Below, piece by piece: positions 25,859-34,219 of a stretch of 64,000 nt of DNA; within the stretch, counting starts at the first letter, position 1; each line of letters opens with the position of its first letter. The translations under genes were made by a program, and so were the position numbers. This DNA comes from Corynebacterium sp. NML98-0116. GTDB lineage: Bacteria; Actinomycetota; Actinomycetes; Mycobacteriales; Mycobacteriaceae. The notes beneath the pieces were generated by a model. The model saw nothing but the letters and a program-made list of their open reading frames with translations. It had not been told where the DNA came from and searched no databases. Location: positions 2,107,233 to 2,171,232 of the forward strand of contig NZ_CP017639.1 in NCBI RefSeq assembly GCF_001767255.1, written 5' to 3'.

Positions 25859-26628
25859 ACCTGCTCCATCTCGCCCTTGACACGTTTCGCCGCCTCAGCA
25901 GGATCCGTCGGACCCTCCAGACCAAAGCTGGGACAATCGTACGCGATAGGGCAGACACCACACGCCGGCGACTTGGCATGACACACCCTCCGGCCCTCAA
26001 AAATGATCCGGTGCGAAAACATCGTCCACTCCGAAGGCTCAATCAACTCAGCCACAGCTTGCTCGATCTTCACCGCATTCGAGCCCAAGGAGGCGTCGAT
26101 AAGCTTCAGCCTGTGCATCAAACGCTGAAAATGCGTATCGACGGTCAGCCCCGGCCTCCCAAACGCATTCCCCCGCACAACGTGCGCCGTCTTGCGCCCC
26201 ACCCCCGGCAAGCTGACCAGGTCCTCCAACGCGACCGGCACCTCACCCCCAAAATCCGACACCAACTTCTGCCCCAACCCAATCAAGTTCGCAGCCTTCG
26301 CGCGGAAGAAGCCCGTCGGGCGAATGATCTCCTCCACCTCCGCCTGCGACGCCGCCGCATAATCCGCCGCCGTCGGGTACGCCCGGAACAGCGCGGGGGT
26401 GACCTGATTCACCCGCACATCCGTCGTCTGCGCCGACAACACCGTCGCCACCAGCAGCTCCAGCGGGTTCGAAAAATCCAACTCCGCATGGGCATCAGGG
26501 AACGCTTTCGCCAGCGTACGATTAATCCTCCGCGCGCGACGCTTCCGCGTCAACGGCGACTCCTCCCCCTTCAACACCGGATGCTTACCAGGGACCCGCC
26601 GCTGCTGCGGCGTCAACGAACCAGACAT
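25855..26628 (-). CDS. nth: Endonuclease III
   Basis: This base-excision-repair glycosylase/AP lyase acts on oxidised pyrimidines. The helix-hairpin-helix [12 protein letters not shown] holds the catalytic Lys (about 144), and the catalytic Asp is in TVDTHF (about 162). Four Cys near the C-terminus ([17 protein letters not shown]) bind the 4Fe-4S cluster. It is 257 residues with an N-terminal basic extension. It is the first gene of the operon and divergent from glxR, as in C. glutamicum. Confidence 0.94.
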   Translation of the reverse strand: MSGSLTPQQRRVPGKHPVLKGEESPLTRKRRARRINRTLAKAFPDAHAELDFSNPLELLVATVLSAQTTDVRVNQVTPALFRAYPTAADYAAASQAEVEEIIRPTGFFRAKAANLIGLGQKLVSDFGGEVPVALEDLVSLPGVGRKTAHVVRGNAFGRPGLTVDTHFQRLMHRLKLIDASLGSNAVKIEQAVAELIEPSEWTMFSHRIIFEGRRVCHAKSPACGVCPIAYDCPSFGLEGPTDPAEAAKRVKGEMEQV

Positions 26629-26667
26629 GCTTTCTCACCTTAACGGGGTAAGCGATACGATGGACGC

Positions 26668-26757
26668 ATGGCAGTACTCTTAGTCGTCGCGATTCCCCTC
26701 ATTCTCGGGCTGTTCACCATAGGAATGGAACACCTAGAGTCCGCAGTCGTCGACTAG
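26668..26757 (+). CDS. 29-residue single-helix membrane microprotein
   Basis: The ORF is almost entirely one membrane helix (MAVLLVVAIPLILGLFTIGM) and then a short acidic tail, HLESAVVD. A TACGAT -10 box (26656-26661) ends 6 nt before the ATG, consistent with the leaderless genes elsewhere in the window. The gene sits between nth and glxR and ends 3 nt before the glxR -10 box. Function is unknown. Conservation among corynebacteria would settle whether it is real. Confidence 0.55.
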   Translation: MAVLLVVAIPLILGLFTIGMEHLESAVVD

Positions 26758-26776
26758 TGGTACAGTTCCAGTGTGG

Positions 26777-26792
26777 TGTGACTCACGCACAC
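26777..26792 (+). promoter_or_regulatory. Candidate GlxR/CRP site in the glxR leader
   Basis: TGTGACTCACGCACAC resembles the GlxR/CRP consensus TGTGA-N6-TCACA: the left half is perfect and the right half shifted. It lies about 10 nt downstream of a TACAGT -10 box (26761-26766) and 58 nt before the glxR ATG, a position that would permit autorepression. GlxR is known to control its own gene in C. glutamicum. Confidence 0.4.
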
Positions 26793-26850
26793 TTCAAGAG
26801 CTAACGTGACAACCGACACGGACTGTCACACCCGTCCACAAGGAGGATTC

Positions 26851-27534
26851 ATGGAAGGCGCACACGAAATTCTCGCCCGCGCGGGCATATTTCAAGGCGT
26901 GGATCCCGCGGCCGTCGCAGCACTGATCCAAGACATGGAAACAGTCACATTCAACCGCGGCACCACCATTTTCGACGAAGGTGAACCCGGCAACCGCCTC
27001 TACATCATCATCAGCGGCAAAGTGAAACTCGCCCGCCACGCCCCCGACGGACGCGAAAACCTCCTCTCCGTCATGGGCCCCTCCGACATGTTCGGCGAAC
27101 TGTCCATCTTCGACCCAGGACCACGCACCTCCTCCGCAGTGTGCGTCACCGAAGTCACCGCGGCCACCATGGACTCCACGCTGCTGAAGAAGTGGATCGA
27201 CAACCACCCTGAAATCTCCCAGCAGCTCCTCCGCGTCCTGGCCCGCCGCCTCCGCCGCACCAACGCGTCCCTCGCCGACCTCATCTTCACCGACGTCCCC
27301 GGCCGAGTTGCCAAAACCCTCCTCCAGCTGGCCAACCGGTTCGGCACCCAGGAAGGCGGCGTCCTGCGCGTGAACCACGACCTCACCCAGGAAGAAATCG
27401 CACAGCTTGTCGGCGCCTCCCGCGAGACCGTCAACAAAGCCCTGGCAACCTTCGCCCACCGCGACTGGATCCGCCTCGAAGGCAAGTCCGTGGTCATCGT
27501 GAACACGGAGCACCTCGCCCGCCGCGCGCGGTAG
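26851..27534 (+). CDS. glxR: cAMP-sensing global regulator GlxR (CRP/FNR family)
   Basis: This 227-residue dimeric transcription factor has an N-terminal cyclic-nucleotide-binding domain (about 15-120, with [15 protein letters not shown] as the phosphate-binding cassette) and a C-terminal winged helix (about 165-225, [19 protein letters not shown] as recognition helix). GlxR governs carbon metabolism, respiration and many stress genes in corynebacteria, using cAMP made by CyaB. AGGAGG lies 6 nt before the ATG at 26851; the longer in-frame TTG/GTG codons upstream are not supported. Confidence 0.96.
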   Translation: MEGAHEILARAGIFQGVDPAAVAALIQDMETVTFNRGTTIFDEGEPGNRLYIIISGKVKLARHAPDGRENLLSVMGPSDMFGELSIFDPGPRTSSAVCVTEVTAATMDSTLLKKWIDNHPEISQQLLRVLARRLRRTNASLADLIFTDVPGRVAKTLLQLANRFGTQEGGVLRVNHDLTQEEIAQLVGASRETVNKALATFAHRDWIRLEGKSVVIVNTEHLARRAR

Positions 27535-27566
27535 GCTGCTTTTCTAGTTTTTGCCTGTTTTGTGAG

Positions 27567-27594
27567 CCCCCCGGGCCTTCCCCGGGGGTTTTCT
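27567..27594 (+). terminator. Rho-independent terminator of glxR
   Basis: The hairpin CCCCCGGG / CCCGGGGG is followed by TTTTCTT, 33 nt after the glxR stop. Confidence 0.85.
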
Positions 27595-27625
27595 TCTGCA
27601 CTTGTGGGGACCTCTTTCACCGTCA

Positions 27626-27806
27626 GTGCCAAAGGACGCTCCTTATTTTGGATAGCCCTTTTACTACCAGGCTGTTTGAATGTCTAGTTTCTTCTGGATT
27701 GCGTCCCTTGGCACTGGAGCCCTGGGAGTGTGCACCAAATTCCCACACTCGGCTTCGGCGACCTGGGCTTTTGCAGACCGGCCTGTTGAAATCCCGGAAT
27801 CTGGTG
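27626..27806 (+). repeat. Repeat locus D: type II unit plus type I unit
   Basis: The type II unit (27626-27714, 89 bp) has arms GTGCCAAAGGACGC and GCGTCCCTTGGCAC. After an 18-bp spacer comes a type I unit (27733-27806, 74 bp) with core GCGACCTGGG. It lies between the convergent glxR and metallo-beta-lactamase genes. The rest of the 372-bp gap holds only the two terminators. Confidence 0.78.
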
Positions 27807-27840
27807 CCGAGCAGATTGGGCCAAGCACCAAAGGCAACAC

Positions 27841-27888
27841 AAAAGCCCTAGCTGCCAGCATCCACGACTAAGGCAACTAGGGCTCTAG
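27841..27888 (-). terminator. Terminator of the metallo-beta-lactamase gene
   Basis: On the minus strand the arms AGCCCTAG and CTAGGGCT, extended by GTTGCC/GGCAGC, are followed by TTTTG. Confidence 0.65.
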
Positions 27889-27906
27889 AACTCAAAACAC
27901 GAACAA

Positions 27907-28716
27907 CTAGTGTTCCTTCAGATAACGCAGGGCGACGCGCGTGGACTGTTCCGCGGCGCCGCGGAGGACTGGGTCGACGTCGTCGTAGATGGCGTCGACA
28001 AGGGTGTTGATGTCTACGTCCTCGCCGTACTTCTTCAGGGCCTCACGGATCTGGTCGAGGCGCTGCTCGCGGCGGTCGATGTACTTGCGGGCGAACGCGG
28101 AGAGGTCCGGGGCGTCGGGGCCGTGGCCTGGGAGCAGCGGGATGTTCTTGCCGCGGCGCTCCAGCATGGACAGCGTTTCTAGGTATTGGGCCAGGTCGCC
28201 GTCGGTTTCGGAGATCATGGTGGTGTGGCGGCCGGCGATGGTATCGCCGGTAATGATGCCTTCGAGCTGGTCGTCTTCGACGTCGTGGGTGTAGACGAAG
28301 AAGCAGGTAGAGTCCGCGGTGTGACCCGGGGTCGCGACGACCTGGATCTTGGGGGAGACGCCTTCGATGGAGATGATTTCGCCATCGGTGAGTGGCTCGG
28401 CGCCGTGGGTGTAGCGGGCGTCAAGAGCACGGATTGGGGCGCCGGTGAGCTGCGAGAAGCGGCGGGCGCCGTCGGCGTGGTCGTGGTGGCGGTGAGTCAG
28501 GAGGATGAGGGCAACCTTGTCCGCTTTAGACTGCAGGACGTTGAGGTGGCCTTCGTCTTCTGGGCCCGGGTCGACGACGATGCTGTACTCGTCTTCGGGG
28601 TCGCGCACAACCCAGGAGTTTGTGCCTTCGAGCGCCGCGTAGCTTGGATTGGGCGCAAGAACGACCGCGACGGATGCCGTTACAGGACGCAACTGACTAT
28701 AAGCGGGATGCTGCAT
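27907..28716 (-). CDS. Metallo-beta-lactamase-fold hydrolase (LACTB2-like)
   Basis: This 269-residue hydrolase has the dinuclear zinc signature THRHHDHADG (about residue 75), further ligands in ATPGHTADS and GDTIAG, and LLPGHGPDAP near the C-terminus. The closest type is the LACTB2-like group, some of which are endoribonucleases; here the substrate is unknown. The ATG at 28716 is preferred (GGGTGG upstream) over the GTG 69 nt earlier. The same gene order, beside RidA and near GlxR, is common in actinobacteria. Confidence 0.85.
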   Translation of the reverse strand: MQHPAYSQLRPVTASVAVVLAPNPSYAALEGTNSWVVRDPEDEYSIVVDPGPEDEGHLNVLQSKADKVALILLTHRHHDHADGARRFSQLTGAPIRALDARYTHGAEPLTDGEIISIEGVSPKIQVVATPGHTADSTCFFVYTHDVEDDQLEGIITGDTIAGRHTTMISETDGDLAQYLETLSMLERRGKNIPLLPGHGPDAPDLSAFARKYIDRREQRLDQIREALKKYGEDVDINTLVDAIYDDVDPVLRGAAEQSTRVALRYLKEH

Positions 28717-28794
28717 GCCACCCACCCTACCGCCTTGCGCGCGGAATTTGCTGCGAAACAACGCGATTCCCCCGCTTAGGGGCACCGCACGGTA

Positions 28795-29259
28795 TCACTG
28801 CAGCTCGACGACGAGCTCCACTTCGACTGGGCTGTCGAGCGGCAGCACGGCAACGCCGACGGCGGAGCGGGCGTGGGCGCCGGCATCGCCAAAAATGTCG
28901 CCGATGACATCGGAGGCGCCGTTGATCACGCCGGGCTGGCCGGTGAAGGCCGGGTCGGAGGCGACGAAGCCCACGACTTTCACCACGCGCTTGATGCGCT
29001 CGAGGCCCACCAAATTATCGACGGCAGCTAACGCGTTGAGGGCGGCCTGCCGGGCGTAGCCGTAGGCGTCCTCGGCGGAGACGTCCGCGCCGACTTTGCC
29101 GGTGGCGGGCAGGGTGCCGTCGATAAATGGGAGCTGCCCGGAGGTGTGCACGTGGTTGCCGGTCTGCACCGCGGGAACGTAGGCCGCGACGGGCGCGGCG
29201 ACGGCGGGCAGGGTGATGCCGAGTTCGGTAAGGCGCGCGGCCCAATCGGTGTGTGCCAT
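28795..29259 (-). CDS. RidA-family deaminase (YjgF/YER057c)
   Basis: This 154-residue protein matches the RidA fold: GNHVHTSGQLPFIDG near the start, then YGYARQAALNALAAVDNLVG, and a C-terminal strand ending VEVELVVELQ. RidA proteins hydrolyse reactive enamine/imine intermediates from PLP enzymes. The canonical Arg that binds the carboxylate (about residue 105 in E. coli RidA) is not obvious here, so this may be an atypical subgroup. It starts 3 bp after the DUF4177 gene. Confidence 0.8.
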   Translation of the reverse strand: MAHTDWAARLTELGITLPAVAAPVAAYVPAVQTGNHVHTSGQLPFIDGTLPATGKVGADVSAEDAYGYARQAALNALAAVDNLVGLERIKRVVKVVGFVASDPAFTGQPGVINGASDVIGDIFGDAGAHARSAVGVAVLPLDSPVEVELVVELQ

Positions 29260-29262
29260 GGC

Positions 29263-29418
29263 CTACTCCAGCGGGCGCTTCATGTAGGCGACGACGCTGT
29301 CCGGCGTCGGCCCTGGGGTGACGGTGACCAGTTCCCAGCCGTCCTCGCCCCAGGAGTCCAGGATTTGCTTCGTGGCGTGTGTGAGCAACGGAACCGTTGC
29401 GTATTCCCATTTCGTCAT
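29263..29418 (-). CDS. Small DUF4177-like protein
   Basis: This 51-residue protein begins MTKWEYATVPLLTHA, followed by LDSWGEDGWELVTVTPG and ends YMKRPLE. The WEY..V and WGEDGWELV pattern is that of DUF4177. It is first in a three-gene unit with RidA and the metallo-beta-lactamase gene. Function is unknown. Confidence 0.8.
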   Translation of the reverse strand: MTKWEYATVPLLTHATKQILDSWGEDGWELVTVTPGPTPDSVVAYMKRPLE

Positions 29419-29439
29419 GGCCACTACCCTAGACGAATT

Positions 29440-29796
29440 CTAGAGGCCGATAATCTCGCGGCCGGCGACGAGGTGCTCGCCCCAGTCGTTGACCTGTGGG
29501 TTCTTGCGCAGGACGGCGCGGCGCTGGCGCTCGGTCAGGCCGCCCCACACGCCGAACTCGACCCGGTTTTCGAGGGCCTCGGCGAGGCACTCGAGTTGGA
29601 CGGGGCAGCGTCGACAAATTTCTGCGGCCTTGCGCTGCTCGGCACCTTGCACGAAGAGAGCATCTGGGTCACCTGTGCGACAGATTGCACGCGTAATCCA
29701 CTCCCCACGGTCAAACACAAGATCCCCAGCAGAGTTCACACGGCGCGGAATGGCGCGGGTGTCCTCGTACGTCGCGGTTCCAAGAGTGGCAGTCAT
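29440..29796 (-). CDS. whcA: WhiB-family iron-sulphur regulator
   Basis: This 118-residue Wbl protein has four Cys at 39, 61, 64 and 70 for a 4Fe-4S cluster, the turn motif GVWGG and a short C-terminal basic region. Placement divergent from the class A PBP gene is that of C. glutamicum whcA, a negative regulator of the oxidative-stress response. The symbol is assigned on that synteny. AAGGAGAC lies 6 nt before the ATG at 29796. Confidence 0.87.
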   Translation of the reverse strand: MTATLGTATYEDTRAIPRRVNSAGDLVFDRGEWITRAICRTGDPDALFVQGAEQRKAAEICRRCPVQLECLAEALENRVEFGVWGGLTERQRRAVLRKNPQVNDWGEHLVAGREIIGL

Positions 29797-29951
29797 GAAT
29801 CGGTCTCCTTTCAAGCGGAGGCAAAGTATAATACTTAGACCCATTAAGCGCTTGTAAGTGTATTCACAGGGTATGCACCTTGTAAAATGCATCACATGAA
29901 AGGTGGGGGCGTCCTATTCACTCTCTCCCGCGTTTCATTTAAGGTAACGGT

Positions 29952-32345
29952 GTGACTGCACTTCGTTCCTTTGGAAACCTTTTGCTCGGCCTTTGCGCCG
30001 TTGCGCTGGCGATTGCCCTGTGTTTGGCGCCGGTCGCAGGCCTGACGGGCCTCGCGATTGCGCGCACCGCGAATACAATGCAGTCGAATCTGCTCGACCT
30101 GACACACGGCGATGTCCCCGGTGTCACGACCGTTACGGACGTCAACGGCACCCCCATTGCGTGGTTATACAAACAGCGTAGATACGAGGTTCCAAGCGAA
30201 AAAATTTCAGCGCATGTAAAACATGCGCTGGTTTCCACAGAGGATCGACGCTTTTATATGCACGACGGCGTTGATATGCAGGGCTTCGCGAGGGCCATGG
30301 TGACCAATGTGCTGGCGGGTGGTGTCGAGCAGGGGGCGTCGACAATTAATCAGCAGTACGTGAAGAACTACCTGTGGCTGGTGGAGGCAGGTAACGACGA
30401 GGAGGCGCAGGCGGCGACCGAGCAGTCGATCCCGAGGAAGCTGCGCGAAATGCGCATGGCATCCGACCTGGACAAGACGCTGACGAAGGACGAGATCCTC
30501 ACCCGCTACCTCAACCTAGTTTCCTTCGGAAACCACGCCTACGGCATCGAGGCCGCAGCCCGCATCTATTTCGACATCCCGGCCGCTGAACTGAACCCGC
30601 CGCAGGCGGCGCTGCTGGTGGGGCTGCTGCAGTCCGTGGAGTACCTGAACCCGTACACGAACCCGGAGGGCGCGACGCAGCGCCGCAACACCGTGCTGCA
30701 GAACATGGTGAACGAAGGCCACCTCACGCAGGCGGAAGCGGACCGCTACGCGGCGACCCCACTGGGCGTGGTGGACAAGCCGAAGGGTTTGCCGGACGGC
30801 TGCATCACCGCCGGTGACGCAGGCTTTATGTGCGACTACGCCCTGCAGTACCTGGAGAGCAAAGGCTTAAGCCTCGACGAGATCGAGCGCGGCTCCTACA
30901 CCATCACCACCACCCTCGACCCGGCGGTGCAGGCCTCGACGGTGCAGGCGGTGCGTAACAACGTCAACCCAGCCACCCACGGCGTGGCCGAGGTCCTCAA
31001 CGTGATCCGGCCCGGCGCGGACTCCCGCGACATCCTCGCGATGGCATCCTCGCGCTACTACGGCCTCGAGCTGGAGAAGCACCAGACGATCATGCCGCAG
31101 CCGACCTCCATGGTGGGCAATGGCGCCGGTTCCGTGTTCAAGATTTTCACGGCGGCTGCAGCGCTCGAGCAGGGCTACGGCCTCGACTCCATGCTGAACA
31201 CCCCGGCGCGCTCCGTGGTCTACGGCATGGGCAAGGGCGGCGCCGCCGGCTGCCCGCCGGGCGCCTACTGCGTGGAGAACGCCGGCGTCTACCCGCCGCA
31301 GATGACGCTACGCGACGCCTTAGCTCAGTCCCCGAACACCTCGTTCATCGAGCTCATCCAGAGCGTCGGCGTCACCCCAACAGTGGATATGGCGGTGCGC
31401 CTGGGCCTTCGCTCCTACACCGAACCCAATACGTTTGGCGACGGCCGCTCCGTCGCCCAAGCCGCGAAGGAAGAGAACATGGGCTCCTTCGTGCTGGGTC
31501 CAACCGCCGTGAACCCGCTCGAACTGTCCAACGTGGGCGCCACGCTCGCCGCGGGTGGCCGCTGGTGCGAGCCGAACCCGATCAAGAGCGTCGTGGATAA
31601 GCACGGGCAGGAAGTGTTCATCCAGCGCCCGCCGTGCGAGCAAGTCATCGACCCAGACATCGCCGGCGCGCTCGCCCTCGGCATGTCACACGACACTATC
31701 GACGGCACCGCCAAGGACGCAGCCGCCGCCTCCCGGTGGACCGCACCCGTCGCTGCCAAGACCGGCACCACGGAGTCCCACCAGTCCTCCGCGTTCCTCG
31801 GGTTCACCCGCGGGATGGCCGGCGCGCCATACATCTTCAATGACGGCACCCAGACCACCCCGCTGTGCACCGGCCCGGTGCGCCAGTGCTCCGCAGGCAA
31901 CCTGTTCGGCGGCAACGAGGCCGCGCGCACCTGGTTCCAAGCCGCCCACGGCGTGCCCGGCGCCGCGGCGGCAGGCCTGCCGCCGACGAACGCGACCTAC
32001 ACGCGCGGCACGAAGCAGTCGGCGCTCGACGCCGTCGTCGGCCTCCCGGCCGCCACCGCGAAGCAGCAGCTCCAGGCGCAAGGGTTCAACGTGACCACCC
32101 AAACCGTCTTCGGCAACGGGGCGCCCGCAGGCAACGTTATCGCCGCGATCCCCGCCAACCCGGCGCTCACGCAGGGCACCATGGTGACCCTCAACGTGTC
32201 CGACGGCAGCGCCGCCTCCCCCACCGCGTCGCCGTCGGCGTCCACCCCGCCACCAACGAGCACGCAGGCCCCCGCCGTCGACTTCGACGGCATCCAGCAG
32301 TCACTGAACGACGCCCGCGATGCGCTCACGAACGTCTTCCAATAA
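29952..32345 (+). CDS. pbp1a: Class A penicillin-binding protein with PASTA domain
   Basis: This 797-residue bifunctional peptidoglycan synthase has one N-terminal membrane helix and then a GT51 glycosyltransferase domain (EDRRFYMHDGVD near 96, GASTINQQ). The transpeptidase domain follows, with SVFK (active Ser about 393), SPNT (about 459) and KTGTT (about 602). A single PASTA domain occupies about 685-755, followed by a Ser/Pro/Thr-rich stretch and a short tail. The start is the GTG at 29952 with AAGGT upstream. Convergent with the GatB/YqeY gene, 20 bp apart. Confidence 0.93.
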   Translation: MTALRSFGNLLLGLCAVALAIALCLAPVAGLTGLAIARTANTMQSNLLDLTHGDVPGVTTVTDVNGTPIAWLYKQRRYEVPSEKISAHVKHALVSTEDRRFYMHDGVDMQGFARAMVTNVLAGGVEQGASTINQQYVKNYLWLVEAGNDEEAQAATEQSIPRKLREMRMASDLDKTLTKDEILTRYLNLVSFGNHAYGIEAAARIYFDIPAAELNPPQAALLVGLLQSVEYLNPYTNPEGATQRRNTVLQNMVNEGHLTQAEADRYAATPLGVVDKPKGLPDGCITAGDAGFMCDYALQYLESKGLSLDEIERGSYTITTTLDPAVQASTVQAVRNNVNPATHGVAEVLNVIRPGADSRDILAMASSRYYGLELEKHQTIMPQPTSMVGNGAGSVFKIFTAAAALEQGYGLDSMLNTPARSVVYGMGKGGAAGCPPGAYCVENAGVYPPQMTLRDALAQSPNTSFIELIQSVGVTPTVDMAVRLGLRSYTEPNTFGDGRSVAQAAKEENMGSFVLGPTAVNPLELSNVGATLAAGGRWCEPNPIKSVVDKHGQEVFIQRPPCEQVIDPDIAGALALGMSHDTIDGTAKDAAAASRWTAPVAAKTGTTESHQSSAFLGFTRGMAGAPYIFNDGTQTTPLCTGPVRQCSAGNLFGGNEAARTWFQAAHGVPGAAAAGLPPTNATYTRGTKQSALDAVVGLPAATAKQQLQAQGFNVTTQTVFGNGAPAGNVIAAIPANPALTQGTMVTLNVSDGSAASPTASPSASTPPPTSTQAPAVDFDGIQQSLNDARDALTNVFQ

Positions 32346-32365
32346 GGCTGGTTCCTAGTTCATCC

Positions 32366-32815
32366 CTAGCTCAGGCGGGCCTTGACCGCCGTGGAGAGCC
32401 GCTTGCCGTCAACACGGCCGGCGGCTTTCGCGTTCGCAGCCTTCATGACCTGCCCCATCTGCGCCATGGACTCAGCGCCGACCTCGGCGATGGCCTCCTC
32501 CACCAGGGCGTCAACCTCCTCGTCCGTGAGCTGGGCGGGCTGGTATGCCTCGAGGATTTCGGCTTCGTGGAGTTCGGCGTCGGCAAGCTCTTGGCGGCCG
32601 TTCGTGGCGTAAATCTCCGCGGACTCGCGGCGCTTCTTCACCTCGCGAGCAATAATCTTCAAGATCTCCGCATCATCCACCTCGTGCTTCGAACCCTCGG
32701 TCTCAGCGGTCTGGATGGCGGCCAGCAACATACGGATCGTGCCGGTGCGTTCCTTCTCCTTCGCCTTCATCGCGGTCTTCAGGTCTGCGCGCAGCTGTGC
32801 TTTCAATTCACTCAT
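32366..32815 (-). CDS. GatB/YqeY domain-containing protein
   Basis: This 149-residue helical protein is full length for the YqeY family: MSELKAQLRADLKTAMKAKE at the start, then RRESAEIYATNGRQELADAE, and a C-terminal MGQVMKAANAKAAGRVDG. The domain resembles the tRNA-binding tail of GatB and occurs alone in many bacteria; its function is unclear. It is divergent from the phosphoesterase gene, with 35 bp between starts. Confidence 0.9.
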   Translation of the reverse strand: MSELKAQLRADLKTAMKAKEKERTGTIRMLLAAIQTAETEGSKHEVDDAEILKIIAREVKKRRESAEIYATNGRQELADAELHEAEILEAYQPAQLTDEEVDALVEEAIAEVGAESMAQMGQVMKAANAKAAGRVDGKRLSTAVKARLS

Positions 32816-32850
32816 GTGGGAAAGCGTAGTCCATCTGTACGCTAGGACGC

Positions 32851-33756
32851 GTGAATACTTCCCTCAAACGCCTCACGCGTGCCGCCGGCGTCATCGCTGC
32901 GACCGGCATGGCCACCGCCGCGTACGGCGTGAGCCAGCTGAACAACTACCGCCTGAAGGAATACACCCTCCCCCTCCTCCCACCCGGCACCCTCAACGGG
33001 CGGGACTCCTTCGACATCTTGCACGTCAGCGACCTCCACATGATCCCAGGCCAACGCGCCAAAGTCGCCTGGGTCTCCAGCCTCGCCGAACTCCAACCGG
33101 ACCTGGTGATCAACACCGGCGACAACCTCTCCGACCCCAAGGGCGTGCCCTGGGTCTTCCAGGCCCTCGGCCCGCTCCTCGACGTCCCGGGCGCCTTCGT
33201 CTTCGGCACCAACGACTACTGGGCGCCCCGCCCCGTCAACCCCTTCAAGTACCTCCTCGGCACCAAGCGGGAGCCCTCCTACGTCGACCTCCCCTGGGAA
33301 GGCATGCGCGCCGCATTCCAGGAGCACGGCTGGCACGACGCCACACACCGTCGCCTCGAGTTCAAAATTAACGACGTCCGCCTCGCCCTCGCCGGCGTCG
33401 ACGACCCACACCACAACCTGCACGACTACTCCACCATCGCCGGCGCCCCCAACCCCGACGCCGACCTCTCCATCGCGCTTCTCCACGCCCCCTACCGGGA
33501 AGTCCTCGACGCCTTCGAGCGCGACGGCTACCAACTGGCGCTGTCCGGCCACACCCACGGCGGCCAGATCTGCCTACCTGGCGAGCGCGCCATCGTCACC
33601 AACGCCGACATCGACCGCGAGCGCGCCTCCGGCCTCCACCGCTTCGGCCGCATGTGGATGGAAGTCTCCAACGGGCTGGGCACCTCCAAATACGCCCCCG
33701 TACGGATCTTCTGCCCGCCATCCGCAGCGCTCCTCCACATCACGGAGCGGTCCTGA
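32851..33756 (+). CDS. Membrane-associated metallophosphoesterase
   Basis: This 301-residue calcineurin-like phosphoesterase has HVSDLHM, NTGDNL, GTNDYW (in place of GNHD) and LSGHTHGGQ as metal-binding motifs. An N-terminal hydrophobic stretch (AAGVIAATGMATAAYGVS) suggests membrane attachment or export, as in the YkuE/YaeI group that acts on UDP-diacylglucosamine or similar lipids. The substrate here is not known. A TACGCT -10 box (32838-32843) ends 7 nt before the GTG, so the mRNA is probably leaderless. Confidence 0.88.
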   Translation: MNTSLKRLTRAAGVIAATGMATAAYGVSQLNNYRLKEYTLPLLPPGTLNGRDSFDILHVSDLHMIPGQRAKVAWVSSLAELQPDLVINTGDNLSDPKGVPWVFQALGPLLDVPGAFVFGTNDYWAPRPVNPFKYLLGTKREPSYVDLPWEGMRAAFQEHGWHDATHRRLEFKINDVRLALAGVDDPHHNLHDYSTIAGAPNPDADLSIALLHAPYREVLDAFERDGYQLALSGHTHGGQICLPGERAIVTNADIDRERASGLHRFGRMWMEVSNGLGTSKYAPVRIFCPPSAALLHITERS

Positions 33757-33806
33757 CCACGGCTTTTGTTTTTCGCGGGCACAGGAGTAAAGTAACCAGG
33801 TGCCCA

Positions 33807-33883
<77 letters not shown>

Positions 33884-33886
33884 ATG

Positions 33887-33914
33887 AAACCCCGCCGCTT
33901 TCGCGGCGGGGTTT
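33887..33914 (+). terminator. Rho-independent terminator of tRNA-Pro
   Basis: AAACCCCGCCGC and GCGGCGGGGTTT form a near-perfect hairpin 3 nt after the tRNA end. Confidence 0.85.
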
Positions 33915-33944
33915 CACGTTGCTCAGGTGGGCTTGGGACCCGCG

Positions 33945-34219
33945 CACCACATTCCTTGTTTTTGGGGAGCACCGTCGGCGTTTCCCCAGGTCGCCAAGGG
34001 GCAGGGTGGGAATTTGGTGTCACGACGAACGGGCTAGACACCAAATTCCCGGTTTTTCGCACGAAGATCTGGAAAAGCCCTGGTCACGAAAACCTCATGG
34101 GAAAATTTGGTGTCACCCCAACCGGGGCGAGTGCCAAAGGACGCAACACCATTTGGATTAGACGTCTAAACCTGCAGGTCCAAAAAGGCCTACTTTTTGG
34201 AAGATGCGTCCTTTGGCAC
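33945..34219 (-). repeat. Repeat locus E: 275-bp element, type II plus two type I units
   Basis: Read on the minus strand: type II (34219-34131, 89 bp), 18-bp spacer, type I (34112-34039, 74 bp), 19-bp spacer, type I (34019-33945, 75 bp). The type II arms are GTGCCAAAGGACGC and GCGTCCTTTGGCAC. The last 30 nt of the neighbouring surface-protein gene lie inside the type II unit. Total length is identical to the three complete units of locus F. Confidence 0.83.
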
